From Thermoanaerobacteraceae bacterium (GTDB lineage Bacteria > Bacillota > Thermoanaerobacteria > Thermoanaerobacterales > UBA4877): 51,251 nt of DNA. Where the stretch lies: assembly GCA_030016635.1 (NCBI GenBank), contig JASEJQ010000009.1:1-51251 (forward strand). Reading direction: 5' to 3'. Below, piece by piece: positions 1 to 8,072 of this stretch. Position 1 is the first letter of the stretch. Every line of letters starts with the position of its first letter. A model generated the notes under the pieces. The model saw only the letters and a program-made list of their open reading frames with translations, searched no databases and was not told the DNA's origin. A program made the translations under genes and the position numbers.

Positions 1-94
1 ATTTATACTTTAGCCTTTGCAGTACAGTGCCATCATGTTATTCTTTTTATAAGGTGGATAATATACAGGTTATACCTAAATCATGATAGCATGC

Positions 95-100
95 TATAAT
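95..100 (+). promoter_or_regulatory. possible -10 element before the GH4 gene
   Basis: A TATAAT hexamer preceded by TGC (extended -10 style) sits about 60 bp before the first gene. I see no convincing -35 box upstream. Positions 1-160 otherwise hold no gene that I can support. Confidence 0.35.
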
Positions 101-160
101 AGCTTTAGAGGTTTTTGGTAAGCCGATTTAATTTAACGTCATGCGAAAGGGGATATTCAT

Positions 161-1375
161 ATGAAGATAGCTGTAATAGGTGGCAGCGGCGTGTATACGC
201 CCAACCTGATTAAAGAGATAATAAGGTATAACCTGCCAGTCGATGAGGTGATTTTAAACGGCAGAACAAAAGAAAAGCTGGAACTGGTGGCTGAATACTG
301 CAGGGAGCTTGTTAAAGATTCCGCTGTAAAAATTCAGGTATCCACAAACACAGATAGGATAGAGTCTATAAAGAATGCAGATTTTGTCATTTCCCAGATA
401 AGGACGGGGGGAATGAAGGCCAGGGCATTCGATGAGAGTTTTCCTAGGGAACTCGGCCTTATAGGGGATGAGACCTATGGCGTGGGTGGATTTTCGGATG
501 CGGTGAGGACACTTCCGATTGCCGTCGAAATTTCCCGGGAAATAGCGGAATATGCACCGGATGCATACCTCATTGACCTGACCAATCCTGCCAGCATGGT
601 TATGAGGGCATCGAGAGATGCAGCGGATATAAAGATGGTGGCGGTGTGCGATATGCCGGCCGTGACCATGGAAAAGATTGCTGGACTGCTTGGATGCAGC
701 ACAGAGAAAATGTTTGTAAACTATTATGGGTTAAACCACCTTGGATTTTTTGACAGGATAATAGTAAATGGAGAAGATAGGACCAATGAGGTCTTGGGGA
801 TGGTGGAGGGACTGGGCCTGGGTGTTGATGCTCATCTAATCAGAGGTCTTGGCGTGGTACCTCTACCCAACCTCAGGTTATACTATCATCCCCATGAGGT
901 TTTAAAGGGCCAGGCCGGTAAGCCGAGGGGCGAGGTGCTTGCTGGAGTAGAGGAAGAGATAATGGTATGCCTTGATACTAAGGATTATAACAAACTAGAA
1001 GCATACTACGGAAGGAGAGCCACGCCGTGGTATGGTATAATGGCAGGACTGATGGCAGCATTAATGGGGATAAAGCCGGGCTATTTCTTCTTGAATGTGA
1101 TAAACAATGAGCTCCTGGATTTCCTTCCGGATGAGGCAGTGGTGGAGGTGTACTGCTATGTGGACAAAAATGGTGTGCACCCCATCCATATAGAGATGGT
1201 ATCTGATGAGGTAAAGCCCCTTATAAGTACAATAAATGAGTATGAGGAGAGGACGCAGAAGGCCATAATAAAGAAGGATATGGATGGGATGATAAGGGCG
1301 CTGATGATTCATCCCGAGATTAGGGATTATGAGCTGGCGAGGACAGTGGTAGAAAGGGTAATGGCTGCAAACTGA
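161..1375 (+). CDS. family 4 glycoside hydrolase, 6-phospho-beta-glucosidase type
   Basis: GH4 enzymes cleave phosphorylated disaccharides in the cytoplasm using NAD and a divalent metal through redox-assisted elimination. The 404-residue protein starts with a Rossmann nucleotide loop (GGSG, residues 7-10). It keeps the family blocks DETYGVGGF near 103, DLTNPA near 139, the metal ligand Cys163 and the Asn192-His193 pair. The usual Cys-Asn pair reads Cys163-Asp164 here, and the protein is slightly shorter than typical members (about 420-440 residues), so the exact sugar specificity is open. AAAGGGGA precedes the ATG. It stands alone: no PTS permease gene is adjacent, so its phosphorylated substrate must come from a transporter elsewhere. 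Confidence 0.85.
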   Translation: MKIAVIGGSGVYTPNLIKEIIRYNLPVDEVILNGRTKEKLELVAEYCRELVKDSAVKIQVSTNTDRIESIKNADFVISQIRTGGMKARAFDESFPRELGLIGDETYGVGGFSDAVRTLPIAVEISREIAEYAPDAYLIDLTNPASMVMRASRDAADIKMVAVCDMPAVTMEKIAGLLGCSTEKMFVNYYGLNHLGFFDRIIVNGEDRTNEVLGMVEGLGLGVDAHLIRGLGVVPLPNLRLYYHPHEVLKGQAGKPRGEVLAGVEEEIMVCLDTKDYNKLEAYYGRRATPWYGIMAGLMAALMGIKPGYFFLNVINNELLDFLPDEAVVEVYCYVDKNGVHPIHIEMVSDEVKPLISTINEYEERTQKAIIKKDMDGMIRALMIHPEIRDYELARTVVERVMAAN

Positions 1376-1408
1376 CGGCTATGTGAAATGAAATGGCAAA
1401 AAATATTG

Positions 1409-1437
1409 TTTACATCTTTGAATATGTATGTTATACT
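1409..1437 (+). promoter_or_regulatory. promoter of the pyr operon
   Basis: TTTACA (1409-1414) and TATACT (1432-1437) are separated by 17 bp, with TG one base before the -10 (extended -10). Transcription would start near 1444, giving a leader of about 160 nt before pyrB. Confidence 0.75.
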
Positions 1438-1453
1438 TTCACTAAATGAATAT

Positions 1454-1503
1454 GTAAGTCTCATTAGACTTACCTGACTTTAATTTAGCCCTGAGAGGCT
1501 AAA
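1454..1503 (+). promoter_or_regulatory. PyrR-type RNA binding loop with an upstream hairpin
   Basis: A perfect 8-bp hairpin (1454-1473) is followed by a second hairpin, TTTAGCC (1484-1490) with GGCTAAA (1497-1503) around a CTGAGA loop. The stretch AGCCCTGAGAGGCT (1487-1500) fits the PyrR binding-loop consensus ARUCCNGNGAGGYU at all but one position, and that change preserves pairing. The 3' arm ends directly against the ribosome site of the leader reading frame, so PyrR-UMP binding could block translation there. pyrR itself is not in this window. Confidence 0.7.
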
Positions 1504-1518
1504 AAGGAGGTAGTTATT

Positions 1519-1539
1519 ATGGTGAAAATGTATCCCTGA
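1519..1539 (+). CDS. six-codon pyr leader peptide (MVKMYP)
   Basis: A short frame ATG-GTG-AAA-ATG-TAT-CCC-TGA follows a strong AAGGAGG (1504-1510) at 8-base spacing. The stop codon shares its last base with the first base of the terminator stem. A ribosome at this stop would cover the 5' arm of the terminator. This supports a translation-coupled attenuator, but expression of the peptide is inferred only. Confidence 0.5.
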   Translation: MVKMYP

Positions 1540-1582
1540 ATAGGATAGGTTTACTTGCTGTGTAAATCTATCCTATTTTTTT
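1539..1582 (+). terminator. pyr leader attenuator terminator
   Basis: A 16-bp stem (1539-1554 with 1562-1577, one G-U pair) has a 7-nt loop and a run of T through 1582. It lies between the promoter and pyrB. TATCC (1531-1535), within the leader frame, can pair instead with GGATA (1543-1547), giving a competing small hairpin. Confidence 0.85.
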
Positions 1583-1603
1583 ATGTTCAGGGAGGGATAA
1601 TGA

Positions 1604-2545
1604 ATGAAAGACCTTCTGGGATTGAGGGACATGAGCAGGACGGAGATAGAGGAGATACTGGATGAGGGTTTAAGACAATATGAGAATATCATAAACAGAA
1701 ACTTTACAGACGAGCTTAAGGACAGGACACTGGTTACACTTTTCTATGAGCCCAGTACCAGGACACGGGCATCCTTTGAACTGGCAGCGAAAAACCTGGG
1801 GGCCAGGGTGGTATCCATAGAGACTTCTACAAGCAGTGTGAGAAAGGGAGAGTCATTGATAGACACCATGAGGACATTGGAGAGCATGGGGGTGGACTAT
1901 ATAGCCATGAGGCACCCCATGACAGGGGCAGCGCACTTAGCTGCCAGGTTTACTACGGCCTCCATAATAAATGGTGGGGACGGCATAAACGAACATCCAA
2001 CCCAGGCCCTCCTAGATATGCTTACAATGCTCAAAGAAAAGGGCAGGATTGACGGCCTGAATGTGGCCATAGTGGGGGATATACTTCACAGCAGGGTGGC
2101 AAGGTCTAATATATTTGGACTAACGAAAATGGGGGCCAGGGTGAGGATTTCAGGACCGTCTACCATGATTCCATCGGGCGTTGAGTTCATGAATGTGGAG
2201 GTATGTGAGATGGTGGAGGATGCCCTTAAAGACGCTGATGTGATAATGACCTTGAGGATACAGATGGAGAGGCAGGCAGGTGGATTTATTCCTTCCCTTT
2301 CAGAGTATACAAGGTTTTATGGGATTACAGAGAAAAGGGTAGGCCTGGCCAGGCCCGACGCCATCATAATGCACCCGGGACCAATGAACAGGGGGGTTGA
2401 GATTGATTATTGTCTGGCATCGTCAGATGCCTCTGTGATAGAAGAACAGGTCACTATGGGGGTTGCCCTGAGGATGGCAGTACTAAAGTTCATAAGGAGG
2501 GAGACCGATGAGTATCCTTATCAAAAACGGCTATGCTGTAGATGA
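1604..2545 (+). CDS. pyrB: aspartate carbamoyltransferase, catalytic chain
   Basis: It condenses carbamoyl phosphate with aspartate, the committed step of pyrimidine synthesis. The carbamoyl-phosphate site STRTR is at residues 51-55, HPTQALLD begins at 131, and HPGPMNRGVE lies near the C-terminus. At 313 residues it is full length. GGAGGG stands 7 bases before the ATG; an ATG four bases upstream is out of frame. The 3' end overlaps pyrC by 38 bp. No pyrI regulatory chain follows, so control probably acts through the leader. Confidence 0.95.
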   Translation: MKDLLGLRDMSRTEIEEILDEGLRQYENIINRNFTDELKDRTLVTLFYEPSTRTRASFELAAKNLGARVVSIETSTSSVRKGESLIDTMRTLESMGVDYIAMRHPMTGAAHLAARFTTASIINGGDGINEHPTQALLDMLTMLKEKGRIDGLNVAIVGDILHSRVARSNIFGLTKMGARVRISGPSTMIPSGVEFMNVEVCEMVEDALKDADVIMTLRIQMERQAGGFIPSLSEYTRFYGITEKRVGLARPDAIIMHPGPMNRGVEIDYCLASSDASVIEEQVTMGVALRMAVLKFIRRETDEYPYQKRLCCR

Positions 2546-3734
2546 TGAAAAAGAAATAAGGGCTGATATATTGATTGAAAACGGGGTAATAGCCGAAGTG
2601 GGGGATATAGATACAAGGGCAGACAGGGTTATTGACGCAGAAGGAATGATAGTTATGCCTGCCTTTGTAGAGCCCCATGCCCATCAAGGGGATACACCAG
2701 GTAGTCTCTCCCTGGCTGCCATCTCCGGTGGATATACCAGGGTGGCACTGCTGCCAGATTCAAATCCGCCCATAGACAGCGAGATGGGCATAAGGTATGT
2801 AGAGGATAGATATAGAAATTTACCAATAAAGGTATATCCTATGGGCAGCATATCCAAGGGATTAAAGGGGGAGGAACTCTCAGAAATGGGCAGGATGAGG
2901 TCGGCAGGAGCAGTTGCCTTCTCAGATGTGGGCGGAGTTAAAGACCCCATGTTTATATCTAAAGCATTAAAATATTCAAAGCCCACGGATGCTTCCCTCA
3001 TGTTCTTACCCGATGACTGCGGCGGCCTCATGAACGAAAGCTATTACTCCACACTGTATGGGCTTGCGGGCATACCGGCGGAGATTGAGGAAATACTGGT
3101 AACAAACCTTGCCATACTATCTATCAAGGAGGATGTTCATGTCCATATAATGGATATCAGTACAGAAAAATCACTGGAGGCCCTTTGCCAGGCACAGGGG
3201 AAGGGCACAAGGCTTACGTCGGATGTGACACCGTACCACCTTATTCTGGATGAGGGCGAGCTTAAAGATTATGATACAAACCTTAAGATAAATCCGCCTT
3301 TAAGAAGTAAGCATGATATACAGGCATTAAAGGAGGCCCTTAGGGAAGGCCTAATAGATGCCATATCTTCAGACCATAAACCCAGGCCAAGGGAAGCAAA
3401 ATATGTAGAGTTTTCAAAAGCAGATTTCGGTATATCCGGGATTGAGACTGTATTTTCACTGATGGTTACCTACCTGATAGAGGGAGGGACTATAGGGCTG
3501 AAGGATATGGTAAGGCTTATGTCAAAAGGACCATCAGAGGTCCTCGGGATAAAACCCGTGAGGATAGAGCAAGGATGTGAGGCTGATATAGTGATAGCTG
3601 ACATGAGTAGGGAGTTTGTGCTGGATAAGATGTACTCTGCCGGTAATAACCCATTCATTGGGAAGAAGCTGAAGGGCATGGTTATGTACACCATATCCTC
3701 AGGAGAGGTTGCATGGGAGAGGGGAGATGCCTGA
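2508..3734 (+). CDS. pyrC: dihydroorotase family protein, divergent active site
   Basis: Operon position and whole-length similarity mark it as the type I dihydroorotase that closes carbamoyl aspartate to dihydroorotate. Metal ligands look preserved: His57 and His59 (HAH), His213, His244 and Asp289, with NPPLR near 262. However, the usual HxHxR arginine is Gly61, the usual MPNT asparagine is Asp84 (LLPDSNPP), and the second motif DxAPH reads DHKPR. Both classic signatures therefore fail. At 408 residues it is a little short of the usual 425-430. It may be active with an altered pocket, or a variant needing a partner. It overlaps pyrB and touches pyrF. Confidence 0.8.
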   Translation: MSILIKNGYAVDDEKEIRADILIENGVIAEVGDIDTRADRVIDAEGMIVMPAFVEPHAHQGDTPGSLSLAAISGGYTRVALLPDSNPPIDSEMGIRYVEDRYRNLPIKVYPMGSISKGLKGEELSEMGRMRSAGAVAFSDVGGVKDPMFISKALKYSKPTDASLMFLPDDCGGLMNESYYSTLYGLAGIPAEIEEILVTNLAILSIKEDVHVHIMDISTEKSLEALCQAQGKGTRLTSDVTPYHLILDEGELKDYDTNLKINPPLRSKHDIQALKEALREGLIDAISSDHKPRPREAKYVEFSKADFGISGIETVFSLMVTYLIEGGTIGLKDMVRLMSKGPSEVLGIKPVRIEQGCEADIVIADMSREFVLDKMYSAGNNPFIGKKLKGMVMYTISSGEVAWERGDA

Positions 3735-4570
3735 TGATAATGCAAAACCTCAAGGCAGGTATAGATAAACTGGATAATCCCTCTGTGGTAGGTCTGGATA
3801 CCAGGGTTGATTATTTGCCTGCGGGAGTGTCAACAGTTATTGAGTTCAATAAAGGGATTATAGAAAGCATATATGATATAGTGGCGGCTGTGAAGATACA
3901 GATTGCCATGTACGAGGAGAGAGGGGTTCAAGGGATAGAGGAATTTTACAGGACTGCAGAATATGCTGAGGAGAAGGGCCTTATGGTTATAGCCGATGTG
4001 AAAAGAGGGGATATAGGGGACACTGCGGTGTCCTACTCAAAGGCATATCTGGGGTGCAAGTATATAGACTTTGTAACATTGAACCCATATCTGGGATATG
4101 ATTCTCTCGAACCATTTTTTGAAGACTGCGAGAGGTACGATAAAGGGGTGTTTGTTCTGGTAAAGACATCCAATAAGGGTTCGGCAGACATACAGAACCT
4201 TATGACAGACGGAAAGCCCCTTTATGAGAAGGTAGCGGAAAAGGTTAATAAATGGGGTTTAAAGCACATAGATGGTTATTACTCGAGGGTAGGTGGCGTT
4301 GCAGGGGCCACGCACCCGGATGAATTGAGGAGAATAAGGACCATTATGGGAAACAACTACCTGCTTATCCCCGGCTACGGTGCGCAGGGCGGGACTGCAA
4401 GGGATATAGCTGAAGCACTGGGTGGGAATATGGAAGGTATACTGATAAACTCATCGAGGAAGGTCCTTTTAGCCTATAGAGAGAGTGGTAAAGACTACAA
4501 AGAGGCGGCAAGGGATGAGGTATTAAGAATGAAGGAGGAGTTAAATGATGCTTTCAAGGATAGAGTATAA
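3734..4570 (+). CDS. pyrF: orotidine 5'-phosphate decarboxylase
   Basis: It converts OMP to UMP. The catalytic Asp-Lys-Asp array is in VIADVKRGDIGDT (about residues 85-97), which matches the family signature, and the length of 278 residues fits the longer type 2 form. I chose the ATG at 3734, which overlaps the pyrC stop as TGATG and has GAGAGGGGAG upstream; an in-frame ATG at 3713 lies inside pyrC with no good ribosome site. The end overlaps pyrK by 26 bp, indicating translational coupling. Confidence 0.93.
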   Translation: MIMQNLKAGIDKLDNPSVVGLDTRVDYLPAGVSTVIEFNKGIIESIYDIVAAVKIQIAMYEERGVQGIEEFYRTAEYAEEKGLMVIADVKRGDIGDTAVSYSKAYLGCKYIDFVTLNPYLGYDSLEPFFEDCERYDKGVFVLVKTSNKGSADIQNLMTDGKPLYEKVAEKVNKWGLKHIDGYYSRVGGVAGATHPDELRRIRTIMGNNYLLIPGYGAQGGTARDIAEALGGNMEGILINSSRKVLLAYRESGKDYKEAARDEVLRMKEELNDAFKDRV

Positions 4571-5300
4571 CGAGCGAATAGCAGATGGGGTATATGTGAT
4601 GGGGCTGGATGCGGGCGAGATAGCGCCCTCCGCCAGGCCTGGCCAGTTTGTGCACGTGCTTGTAGATAGGGATAAGTACCTTTTGAGAAGACCCTTCAGC
4701 ATATGCGATGTGGATGGAGGTACGATTAAGATAATGTATAGGGTAAAGGGTGTAGGCACAGAGCTGATGTCCAGGGCCATGCGGGGAGAGAGTATGGATA
4801 TAATGGGGCCTCTGGGGAAAGGATTTAATGAGGTCAGAGGTAGGGTAGCCATTGTAGGTGGAGGTATTGGCCTGGCACCTCTTGTGTACCTGGCAAGGAG
4901 GATAAAGAGCGGCACTATGTTCATAGGGTTTAATGATGAACCCTTTGGACTTGATTTCATCAGTAATCCCGGGTTGGATATAAGGGTGGCTACAACAAAT
5001 GGAACTACGGGTTATAGGGGAAACGTTGTGGATCTCTTCGAGGATACCTTAAGCTCCGAAAGATACGATTATATGTATGCCTGCGGGCCGAAGCCCATGA
5101 TTAAAGAGATTAAAAGGGTATGCAAAGAGCATGAGATACCAGGAGAGGCCTCATTCGAGGAAAGAATGGGGTGCGCCCTGGGTGCTTGCATGGTTTGCTC
5201 CATACCTGTAAAGGATGGGGATAAATTTAAGTACAAGAGGATATGCAAGGACGGACCTGTGTTCAATATAGATGAAGTAATATTTGGGGGTGTTGCATAA
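4545..5300 (+). CDS. pyrK: dihydroorotate dehydrogenase electron-transfer subunit
   Basis: PyrK passes electrons from dihydroorotate dehydrogenase B (PyrD) to NAD through FAD and a [2Fe-2S] cluster. Visible are the flavin motif RRPFS (near 46), a GGGIGLAP nucleotide loop near 105, and the C-terminal cluster motif C-x4-C-x2-C with a fourth Cys in KRICKDG. The length of 251 residues is normal. Its obligate partner pyrD is not next to it or anywhere in the window, which is unusual because the two are normally adjacent. Two consecutive ATGs at 4545 and 4548 leave the start slightly open. Confidence 0.92.
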   Translation: MMLSRIEYNERIADGVYVMGLDAGEIAPSARPGQFVHVLVDRDKYLLRRPFSICDVDGGTIKIMYRVKGVGTELMSRAMRGESMDIMGPLGKGFNEVRGRVAIVGGGIGLAPLVYLARRIKSGTMFIGFNDEPFGLDFISNPGLDIRVATTNGTTGYRGNVVDLFEDTLSSERYDYMYACGPKPMIKEIKRVCKEHEIPGEASFEERMGCALGACMVCSIPVKDGDKFKYKRICKDGPVFNIDEVIFGGVA

Positions 5301-5869
5301 TGGATATACTGGAGATATTAAGAGATACAGGAGCACTCTTAGAGGGCCACTTCCTTTTGACATCGGGCAATCATTCGGATAGGTACATTCAATGTGCTAA
5401 GATGACACAGTACCCCGAATACTGTGAAGATATATGCAGGGCTATGGCAAAGAGCTTTCAGGATGCCCATGTTGATGTGGTCATCGGCCCGGCCATAGGT
5501 GGCATACTGGAATCCTATGAGGTGGCAAGGCAGCTGAAGGCAAGGAGCATATTTGCAGAGAGAGAAAATGGAGTCCTTATCTTAAGGCGTGGCTTTGAGA
5601 TAAAAGAAAGAGAAAGGGTGCTGGTCGTGGAGGATGTCACCACCACAGGGAGCACAACTAAAGAGGTTATAGACCTAGTGAAGGGATATGGCGGTATCGT
5701 TGTTGGTGTTACATCCATAGTGGACAGGAGCGGGGGCAGCATTGATTTCGGTGTATCCTTCAAACCCCTTATCATAGTAGACTTCAATACCTATCATCCT
5801 GACGAATGTCCATTGTGTAAAGAAGGGCTTCCCTATATAAAGCCGGGGAGCAGAAATATAGCAAAATAG
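5300..5869 (+). CDS. pyrE: orotate phosphoribosyltransferase
   Basis: It joins orotate to PRPP to give OMP, the substrate of PyrF. The PRPP-binding signature VLVVEDVTTTGSTTKE is clear (about residues 107-122). At 189 residues it belongs to the shorter Firmicute type with a Cys-containing tail (CPLC near 172). The start overlaps the last base of pyrK. It closes the operon; I see no strong terminator directly after it. Confidence 0.93.
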   Translation: MDILEILRDTGALLEGHFLLTSGNHSDRYIQCAKMTQYPEYCEDICRAMAKSFQDAHVDVVIGPAIGGILESYEVARQLKARSIFAERENGVLILRRGFEIKERERVLVVEDVTTTGSTTKEVIDLVKGYGGIVVGVTSIVDRSGGSIDFGVSFKPLIIVDFNTYHPDECPLCKEGLPYIKPGSRNIAK

Positions 5870-5877
5870 GTAATCTT

Positions 5878-6106
5878 TCATATTTCCTCAGAAAGCTTTG
5901 CTGTGGCAACCACATCTGATATGGAAAGCCTTCCACCAGGGTTTAATACCCTGCAGGCCTCTTTAAAGACCTGCTCTTTTTCCAGAGATAGATTTATAAC
6001 ACATCTCTTGCTAAGAAGCAGTCAAAGCTGCCTCCGCTTCCCAGGTCAAGTACTGTTTAGCCTTCATTTATTTCTTCCATTTCTTAATGGTTCATTGGCA
6101 AACCTC
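5878..6106 (-). pseudogene. arsM-like SAM methyltransferase relic, internally deleted
   Basis: On the minus strand this stretch reads in pieces as an arsenite methyltransferase. A stop-interrupted N-terminal piece contains the SAM motif TVLDLGSGGSFDCFLA. It jumps out of frame to CVINLSLEKEQVF, then VLNPGGRLSISDVVATA, ending at a TGA at 5878-5880. The middle of the gene is missing and at least two stops interrupt the first part. An intact relative lies at 36745-37383. A 72-codon plus-strand frame over the same DNA is only its antisense shadow. The rest of 5870-6246 holds a -10-like TATAAT at 6209 and nothing else I can name. Confidence 0.75.
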
Positions 6107-6246
6107 CCTTTTATAGTTTAACCTCTATCCCTACCATGCCTTTATCCAATATTGACGCGGCCTTTATCTTTTATTTAGAATTTAACATTCTTAACATAAA
6201 TTTTGTTATATAATATATAGAGATAAACAAAGGAGGTTCGGATTTT

Positions 6247-7071
6247 ATGTATCATATGCTTGTAACCGATGTAGACGGTACACTTTTAGATAAGGATGGA
6301 AAAGTACCTGAGGAGACAAAACTTGTATTGAAGGCATTAAGGGAGCGCGGTTTTATAACCACTATAGCTACTGGGAGGATGCTTGCTACAGCAGAACCGG
6401 TGGCAAAGGAAATAATGATTAATGCACCACTTATCTGCTATAACGGGGCATTGATAATTGATATATATACAAGACATAAAATTTTAGAGAAATATATACC
6501 GGCAGAACTCCTTATAAAAGGAATTAAAATCCTGAAGAAATACAACTATGAAATTGGAATATATCATAAGGATATTTTACTTATTGATGAGCTAAACGCA
6601 AAGACAGGGTGGTATATTGAGGCAAATAAGGGCATTGAGTATCATACTGTTGGCGATTTAGAGGGATATGTCAAGTCTACCGGCATATCTTCACCAAAGA
6701 TATTTGGCATAGGAGAACTTGGCGAAGAGGCAACCGTACCCGCCGGTTTAGTGGAAGACCTCTCTGAAGACTTTGAAGTGACCTATGCAGGAGGTGGACA
6801 CATGGAAATAAACCTAAAGGGTGTGAATAAGGGCAGTGGTGTAAAATTTTTGGCAGAGGCTTTTAAAATTGATAGAAATGATGTAATATGTATAGGTGAT
6901 GGTCATAATGATGTATCTATGCTAAAATATGCTGGTATGGGTATAGCTATGGGGAACGCTGATGATCGGATAAAGGTTTTTGCTGACTATGTTACAGTGA
7001 CGAATAAGGAGAATGGCCTTTTAAAAATAGTGAATGAATTTGTTGTTCCCCAGGAAAAAATAGTCCTATAA
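6247..7071 (+). CDS. HAD superfamily phosphatase, Cof/YidA type
   Basis: Cytoplasmic Cof-type HAD enzymes dephosphorylate sugar phosphates and similar small molecules. Motif I DVDGTLLD is at residues 8-15, Ser/Thr and Lys motifs follow in the expected places, and motif IV GDGHNDVSML is near 218. The length of 274 residues is typical and includes the C2 cap. AAAGGAGG precedes the ATG. The next gene starts 13 bp downstream, so the pair is probably co-transcribed; the substrate cannot be read from sequence. Confidence 0.85.
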   Translation: MYHMLVTDVDGTLLDKDGKVPEETKLVLKALRERGFITTIATGRMLATAEPVAKEIMINAPLICYNGALIIDIYTRHKILEKYIPAELLIKGIKILKKYNYEIGIYHKDILLIDELNAKTGWYIEANKGIEYHTVGDLEGYVKSTGISSPKIFGIGELGEEATVPAGLVEDLSEDFEVTYAGGGHMEINLKGVNKGSGVKFLAEAFKIDRNDVICIGDGHNDVSMLKYAGMGIAMGNADDRIKVFADYVTVTNKENGLLKIVNEFVVPQEKIVL

Positions 7072-7084
7072 GGAGATGTAGTCA

Positions 7085-7993
7085 ATGGTAAAGAGATTTA
7101 TAGACAGCACGCTGGAGGACATAAGGGGAATGTCATCTAAAGACCTTATTGATAGTATTAAAGCCAGTGAAGGAAGAGTAATAATGGCTGAGCTTCTCGC
7201 TACAGCACAGCCGCTTATATATGGGGTTTCCAATGCTGAACTGGTATCAGCATTTGGCGCTGATCTCATTGTTTTAAACTTCTATGATGTCAATAATCCC
7301 GTACTCTATGGACTTGTCCCCAGTGGAGACGGTGTCATAAGGAGTGTAAAGGGATTAACTGGTAGGCCGGTAGGCATTAACTTAGAGCCTGTTAGCCCTG
7401 AGGCAAAAGTACTGGGTATAAGGGATGAATTACCGGAAGGGCGCTTAGGCACTGTTGAGAATGCTGTTAAGGCTAAGGAACAGGGTGCAGATTTTATCGT
7501 TTTAACTGGAAATCCAAGGACAGGTGTTACAAATGAAAGTATAATAGAAGCTGCCAGGAGTATAAAAGCTGAGTTGGGTGATGACATTATACTTATGGCA
7601 GGGAAGATGCACGCGGCTGGAATGATGAAAGAATCCGGGAGCAGGATAATAAGCCGTGAGGTTATAGACGCCCTGGCTGTAACAGGATGTGATTGCATTA
7701 TGGTACCATCACCAGGGACCGTGCCTGGAATTACATTGGAGTGCGTGCATAAGTCAGTGGAATATATCCACAGTCTTGGCATCATGGCCATGTCTGCTAT
7801 CGGTACCTCACAGGAAGGTTCAGATGAGGAAACCATAAAACAGATAGCCCTGTATAATAAAATGGTTGGCGTGGACATACACCATATAGGTGACTCGGGG
7901 TATACAGGTGTTGCAGTGCCTGAGAATATAATGGTTTATTCTATAGCCATAAGGGGCAAGAAGCATACCTTCTTTAGAATAGCGAAGAGATAA
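7085..7993 (+). CDS. uncharacterised TIM-barrel-like protein (DUF7916-like)
   Basis: I do not recognise a proven function. The 302-residue protein has the alternating beta/alpha pattern of a TIM barrel, with hydrophobic strands ending in Asp/Gly-rich turns (FGADLIVLNF, ADFIVLTGNP, DCIMVPSPG). It resembles a family that I recall being loosely annotated as PEP phosphonomutase-like or wrongly as HAD hydrolase. The ribosome site AAGGAGATG overlaps the stop of the HAD gene, so the two genes are coupled and may share a pathway. There is no signal peptide and no membrane segment. Confidence 0.6.
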   Translation: MVKRFIDSTLEDIRGMSSKDLIDSIKASEGRVIMAELLATAQPLIYGVSNAELVSAFGADLIVLNFYDVNNPVLYGLVPSGDGVIRSVKGLTGRPVGINLEPVSPEAKVLGIRDELPEGRLGTVENAVKAKEQGADFIVLTGNPRTGVTNESIIEAARSIKAELGDDIILMAGKMHAAGMMKESGSRIISREVIDALAVTGCDCIMVPSPGTVPGITLECVHKSVEYIHSLGIMAMSAIGTSQEGSDEETIKQIALYNKMVGVDIHHIGDSGYTGVAVPENIMVYSIAIRGKKHTFFRIAKR

Positions 7994-8072
7994 ATATTTT
8001 TTAAAGTAGCCCCTGCTGCATATTATAATATATTATACAGTAACGGCCTTTTAAAAGAGGGGGGCTTACTAT

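Noticed and set aside
5903-6121. 72-codon plus-strand reading frame
   Set aside because: Its complement reads as pieces of an ArsM-like methyltransferase, so the plus-strand frame is antisense to a relic; it has no ribosome site or protein-like composition.
152-6258. CATATG hexamers near 152 and 6253 as members of the palindrome regulon
   Set aside because: They lack the ATTG/CAAT flanks and are just bases around start codons.
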